A stretch of DNA of 64,000 nucleotides, from the NCBI GenBank assembly GCA_947628795.1, contig CANRBF010000006.1, positions 62,001-126,000 on the forward strand, in the 5' to 3' direction. This DNA comes from an uncultured Monoglobus sp. (GTDB lineage Bacteria > Bacillota > Clostridia > Monoglobales > Monoglobaceae). Made by a program: the position numbers and the translations under genes. Shown here one piece after another: positions 61,551 through 64,000 of the stretch. A model generated the notes under the pieces. That model was not told the DNA's origin. It did no database searches and saw nothing but the letters and a program-made list of their open reading frames with translations. Within the stretch, counting starts at the first letter, position 1, and each line of letters begins with the position of its first letter.

Positions 61551-62321
61551 TTATCCGATGTCGGGACAACCGTCCGGCAGAGTGAGCAGCACCGGATCGC
61601 CGGACGTTATCAGCACCGTGTTCTCATAATGCGCCGACTTCTCGCCGTCGCAGGTGATGACCGCCCATTCGTTATCGTCGACATATATGTCCTTCTTGCC
61701 GCCGCAGACCATCGGCTCGATGGCTATCACCATGCCGGGGCGCAGACGTATTCCTCGGCTGCGTGTCACATAGTTGGGAACCTCCGGGTCCTCGTGAAGG
61801 TCGGAGCCCACGCCGTGGCCGCAATAATTTCTCAGAACCGAGAAGCCGTTTGCCTCCACGTGGTCCTGGACAGCCTTTGAAATATCCGATATCCTGTATC
61901 CGCTTCTGGCGAATTTCAGCGCCTTATAAAAGCTCTCGCGGGTCACGCGCACCAGTTTTTCGGTCTTTTCATCGGACTTGCCTCCGACTATGAACGTGCG
62001 GCAGGCGTCGCCGTGGTAGCCCTCGAAGCATGCTCCCACGTCCACGCTCACCACATCGCCCTCTTTGAGCGGAACATCATCGGGAAAGCCGTGGATCACC
62101 GTGTCGTTGACGCTGGCGCAGATCGTTCCGGGAAAGCCGCCGTAGCCCTTAAACGATCCCGTGCAGCCCTTGGAATGGATATAATGCTCGGCGACCTTGT
62201 CGAGCTGTCTTGTGGTGACGCCGGGACGGACCGCCTCTCCGACGGCCTTTAAGGTCTCGTATGTATAGCGTCCCGCGATCCTCATTTTGTCAATCTCGGA
62301 CTTTGATTTGATTTTAACCAA
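61551..62321 (-). CDS. map: Methionine aminopeptidase, type I
   Basis: 256 residues from a TTG start; GGAGG sits in the last codons of adk with 7-base spacing, and the N-terminus (MVKIKSKSEIDKMRIAG) is standard. Metal ligands are visible: Asp in SVDVGACF and HGDACRTF, His in GHGVGSDLHE, Glu in AIEPM and ENTVLI. Removes N-terminal Met from new proteins. It starts 2 bases after adk. Confidence 0.95.
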   Translation of the reverse strand: MVKIKSKSEIDKMRIAGRYTYETLKAVGEAVRPGVTTRQLDKVAEHYIHSKGCTGSFKGYGGFPGTICASVNDTVIHGFPDDVPLKEGDVVSVDVGACFEGYHGDACRTFIVGGKSDEKTEKLVRVTRESFYKALKFARSGYRISDISKAVQDHVEANGFSVLRNYCGHGVGSDLHEDPEVPNYVTRSRGIRLRPGMVIAIEPMVCGGKKDIYVDDNEWAVITCDGEKSAHYENTVLITSGDPVLLTLPDGCPDIG

Positions 62322-62323
62322 AA

Positions 62324-62956
62324 CTACGCCTCCAATGCCTCAAGCACGGCCTTGCTCGTGTCGGCGATCTCGCTTCTGCCCTTCGCCACGCAAAGCAGAC
62401 CCTTTTGTCTGTAGTATTCGATAAGAGGCTCCGTCTGGGCGTGATATGTTTTGAGTCTCTCGCGCACAGTCTCTGGCTTGTCGTCCGAGCGGACTCCCAG
62501 CCGGCCGCCGCACTTGTCGCATTTTCCCTCGATTTTGGGGGTTCTGTGCTCAGTGTGGTAAGTGGCGCCGCAGGACTTGCACTCAAGACGTCCGCCGAGC
62601 CTTTCAACGATCGTCTCGTCGTCTACCTCAAGGGACAGCACCTTGTCTATCACGATATCCGACGCGCTCAGCGCTTCGGCCTGCGCGATGGTTCTGGGAA
62701 ATCCGTCAAGGATAAATCCGTTTTTGCAGTCGTCCTGCTTGAATCTATCGTCCATGACCTTGATCATCAGGTCGTCGGGGATAAGCTTTCCGTCGTTTAT
62801 ATATTCCGCCGCGATCTTGCCGAGCTCTGTGCCCTCGCTTATGTTTTTCCTCAGGATCGCGCCCGTGGAAATACTCGGAATACCGTAATGCTCGCTGAGC
62901 ATTTCGGCCTGGGTGCCCTTGCCCGCACCGGGTGCCGCCAATAATATTAATCTCAT
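62324..62956 (-). CDS. adk: Adenylate kinase, zinc-LID form
   Basis: 210 residues. P-loop GAPGAGKGTQ, NMP-binding STGAILRKN, GFPRT, and a LID with four Cys (CKSC, CDKC) that bind zinc, as in many Gram-positive enzymes. Balances ATP, ADP and AMP. GGAGG precedes the ATG. Confidence 0.97.
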   Translation of the reverse strand: MRLILLAAPGAGKGTQAEMLSEHYGIPSISTGAILRKNISEGTELGKIAAEYINDGKLIPDDLMIKVMDDRFKQDDCKNGFILDGFPRTIAQAEALSASDIVIDKVLSLEVDDETIVERLGGRLECKSCGATYHTEHRTPKIEGKCDKCGGRLGVRSDDKPETVRERLKTYHAQTEPLIEYYRQKGLLCVAKGRSEIADTSKAVLEALEA

Positions 62957-62998
62957 AAACCGTGCCTCCTTAAACTAAAACTTAAATAATCGCGCTAT

Positions 62999-63078
62999 GC
63001 CCCGATCGGGGCTTATCAATGACGTAAGAGCAGGCATACGCCCACGCTTTGCGGACCGCACCTGCTCATACGTAAAAT
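62999..63078. other. Structured secY-adk intergenic region
   Basis: A perfect palindrome GCCCCGATCGGGGC (62999-63012) and a hairpin whose arms GACGTAAGAGCAGG (63021-63034) and CCTGCTCATACGT (63061-63073) enclose a GC-rich loop. No T-run follows on the minus strand. Confidence 0.45.
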
Positions 63079-63092
63079 AATTTTCGTTGTCC

Positions 63093-64000
63093 TTATTCCA
63101 GGAAACCTTTGTAATGACGCATCAGCATCTGCGACTCGATGCTCTTGACTGTCTCAAGGGCAACGCCCACAACGATCAGCAGCGATGTGCCGCCGATGGC
63201 GAAATTGCTGATGCCCACGCCGAGGTTGATTATAATAGGCAGGATCGCGATTAATCCGAGGAAAATAGCGCCTACCAGAGTTACTCTCGAAAGAACTCTC
63301 GAGATATACTCGGATGTGGGACGGCCGGGTCTGATACCCGGGATAAATCCGCCGTTTCTCTTCATGTTATTTGACATTTCAATAGGATTGAACTGGATCG
63401 CAGTATAGAAATACGTGAAGAATATTATCAGCAAGAAATAAAGTATGGCGTATACTATCGAATCCGATGAGAATATCTTCAGGAATGTTCCCCAGAATCC
63501 GCTCTGACCCGCCTGCACGCCGAAGAATCCGGCGATCGTGCCCGGGAATGACATTATCGACATCGCGAAAATGATGGGGATAACGCCGGCCGAAGCGACC
63601 TTGATGGGGATATGGGTGCTCTGACCGCCGTACATCTTTCTGCCTACCATACGCTTGGCGTACTGAACGGGAATACGTCTTTCTGCCTCGTTCATGGCAA
63701 CAACCAGAGCAACGGCAACGATTATCAGGATGATAACCGCGATAACGCCGATAAGTCCGAGGCTGCCGCCCTTGGAATAGGCGTAAAGTGACTGCGCCAT
63801 GCTGGGGAATCTTGAAACGATACCCGCGAAGATGATCAGCGATATGCCGTTGCCGACGCCCTTTTCGGTTATCTGCTCGCCCAGCCACATCAGGAACGAG
63901 GTTCCCGCGGTGAACGTGAAGATTACCACAATGGCGGTGAGGAATCCGGGATTCTCAACCGCGTGATAGCTTGCCAGCATAAAGTACAGACCGATGGCCT
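63093..64000 (-). CDS. secY: Protein translocase subunit SecY (5' end beyond the window)
   Basis: The frame is open to the right edge; about 302 C-terminal residues are present. SecY features: GEQITEKGVGNGISLIIFAGI, the pore-facing helices, TYFYTAIQFNPIEMSNNMKR and GFIPGIRPGRPT, ending SQMLMRHYKGFLE. Forms the membrane channel for protein export; order secY-adk-map is standard. Confidence 0.97.
   Translation of the reverse strand, partial: AIGLYFMLASYHAVENPGFLTAIVVIFTFTAGTSFLMWLGEQITEKGVGNGISLIIFAGIVSRFPSMAQSLYAYSKGGSLGLIGVIAVIILIIVAVALVVAMNEAERRIPVQYAKRMVGRKMYGGQSTHIPIKVASAGVIPIIFAMSIMSFPGTIAGFFGVQAGQSGFWGTFLKIFSSDSIVYAILYFLLIIFFTYFYTAIQFNPIEMSNNMKRNGGFIPGIRPGRPTSEYISRVLSRVTLVGAIFLGLIAILPIIINLGVGISNFAIGGTSLLIVVGVALETVKSIESQMLMRHYKGFLE

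Overview
This window comes from an anaerobic, spore-forming member of the Firmicutes (class Clostridia), most likely a gut or rumen plant-polysaccharide degrader. The evidence is: pyruvate:ferredoxin oxidoreductase and a flavodiiron protein (anaerobic metabolism); SpoIIE behind a Spo0A-type promoter (sporulation); a CtsR-McsA-McsB-ClpC operon and a RemB-type protein (Firmicutes); and many large secreted proteins with carbohydrate-active, Ig-like, stalk, cohesin and dockerin domains. I cannot name a genus from the sequence alone. Intergenic DNA is AT-rich and carries clear sigma-A promoters (TTGACA, 17 bp, TATAAT), against more GC-rich genes.

Layout. 1-9.2 kb (minus strand): a domain-permuted GH3 enzyme running off the left edge, a stalk-domain amidase, and a 2063-residue secreted GH3 protein with a C-terminal rhodanese domain. 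9.4-12.4 kb: a RelE-type toxin-antitoxin pair, a nested repeat island, and a truncated-looking secreted protein with a cohesin-like end. 12.4-17.2 kb: the ctsR operon with its operator. 17.2-19.4 kb: ComEC and two small regulators. 19.6-22.5 kb: a TrpXYZ-type ABC importer. 22.6-27.4 kb: HicAB, a structured RNA gene, small secreted proteins, Cu/Zn SOD, HepT/MntA and an AI-2E-family permease. 27.7-36 kb: PFOR, an AlbA_2 regulator and a pectate lyase. 36-45.3 kb: spoIIE, two little-known genes, and gyrB-remB-recF-dnaN. 45.5-54.6 kb: FprA, a cation exchanger, a GH26-like enzyme, and a cohesin-dockerin protein followed by a cohesin protein. 54.6-56.7 kb: a duplicated structured RNA locus with two RelE-type toxin-antitoxin pairs. 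56.7-64 kb: the end of the ribosomal-protein/secY/rpoA operon, interrupted by a capA-like gene.

Two things stand out. First, a family of structured small RNAs: one copy at 23283-23482 and two at 54934-55101 and 55864-56031 on the opposite strand. All have a 17-bp-spaced promoter, an RNA start at a G seven bases past the -10 box, a long closing helix made of the two RNA ends, a shared 3' motif (GCAGCA, UUG, AG) and a terminator. A fourth copy of the promoter and 5' end lies at 10595-10650. All three full copies sit beside toxin-antitoxin genes or HicB-like remnants. Second, a cohesin/dockerin set (49966-54573, with a third cohesin-like domain at 10718-12352) that shares a C-terminal module with the GH3 enzyme and pectate lyase, suggesting a small surface assembly for polysaccharide breakdown.

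Most of the rest is ordinary housekeeping. No rRNA, tRNA, CRISPR array, phage or intact transposase gene was seen.
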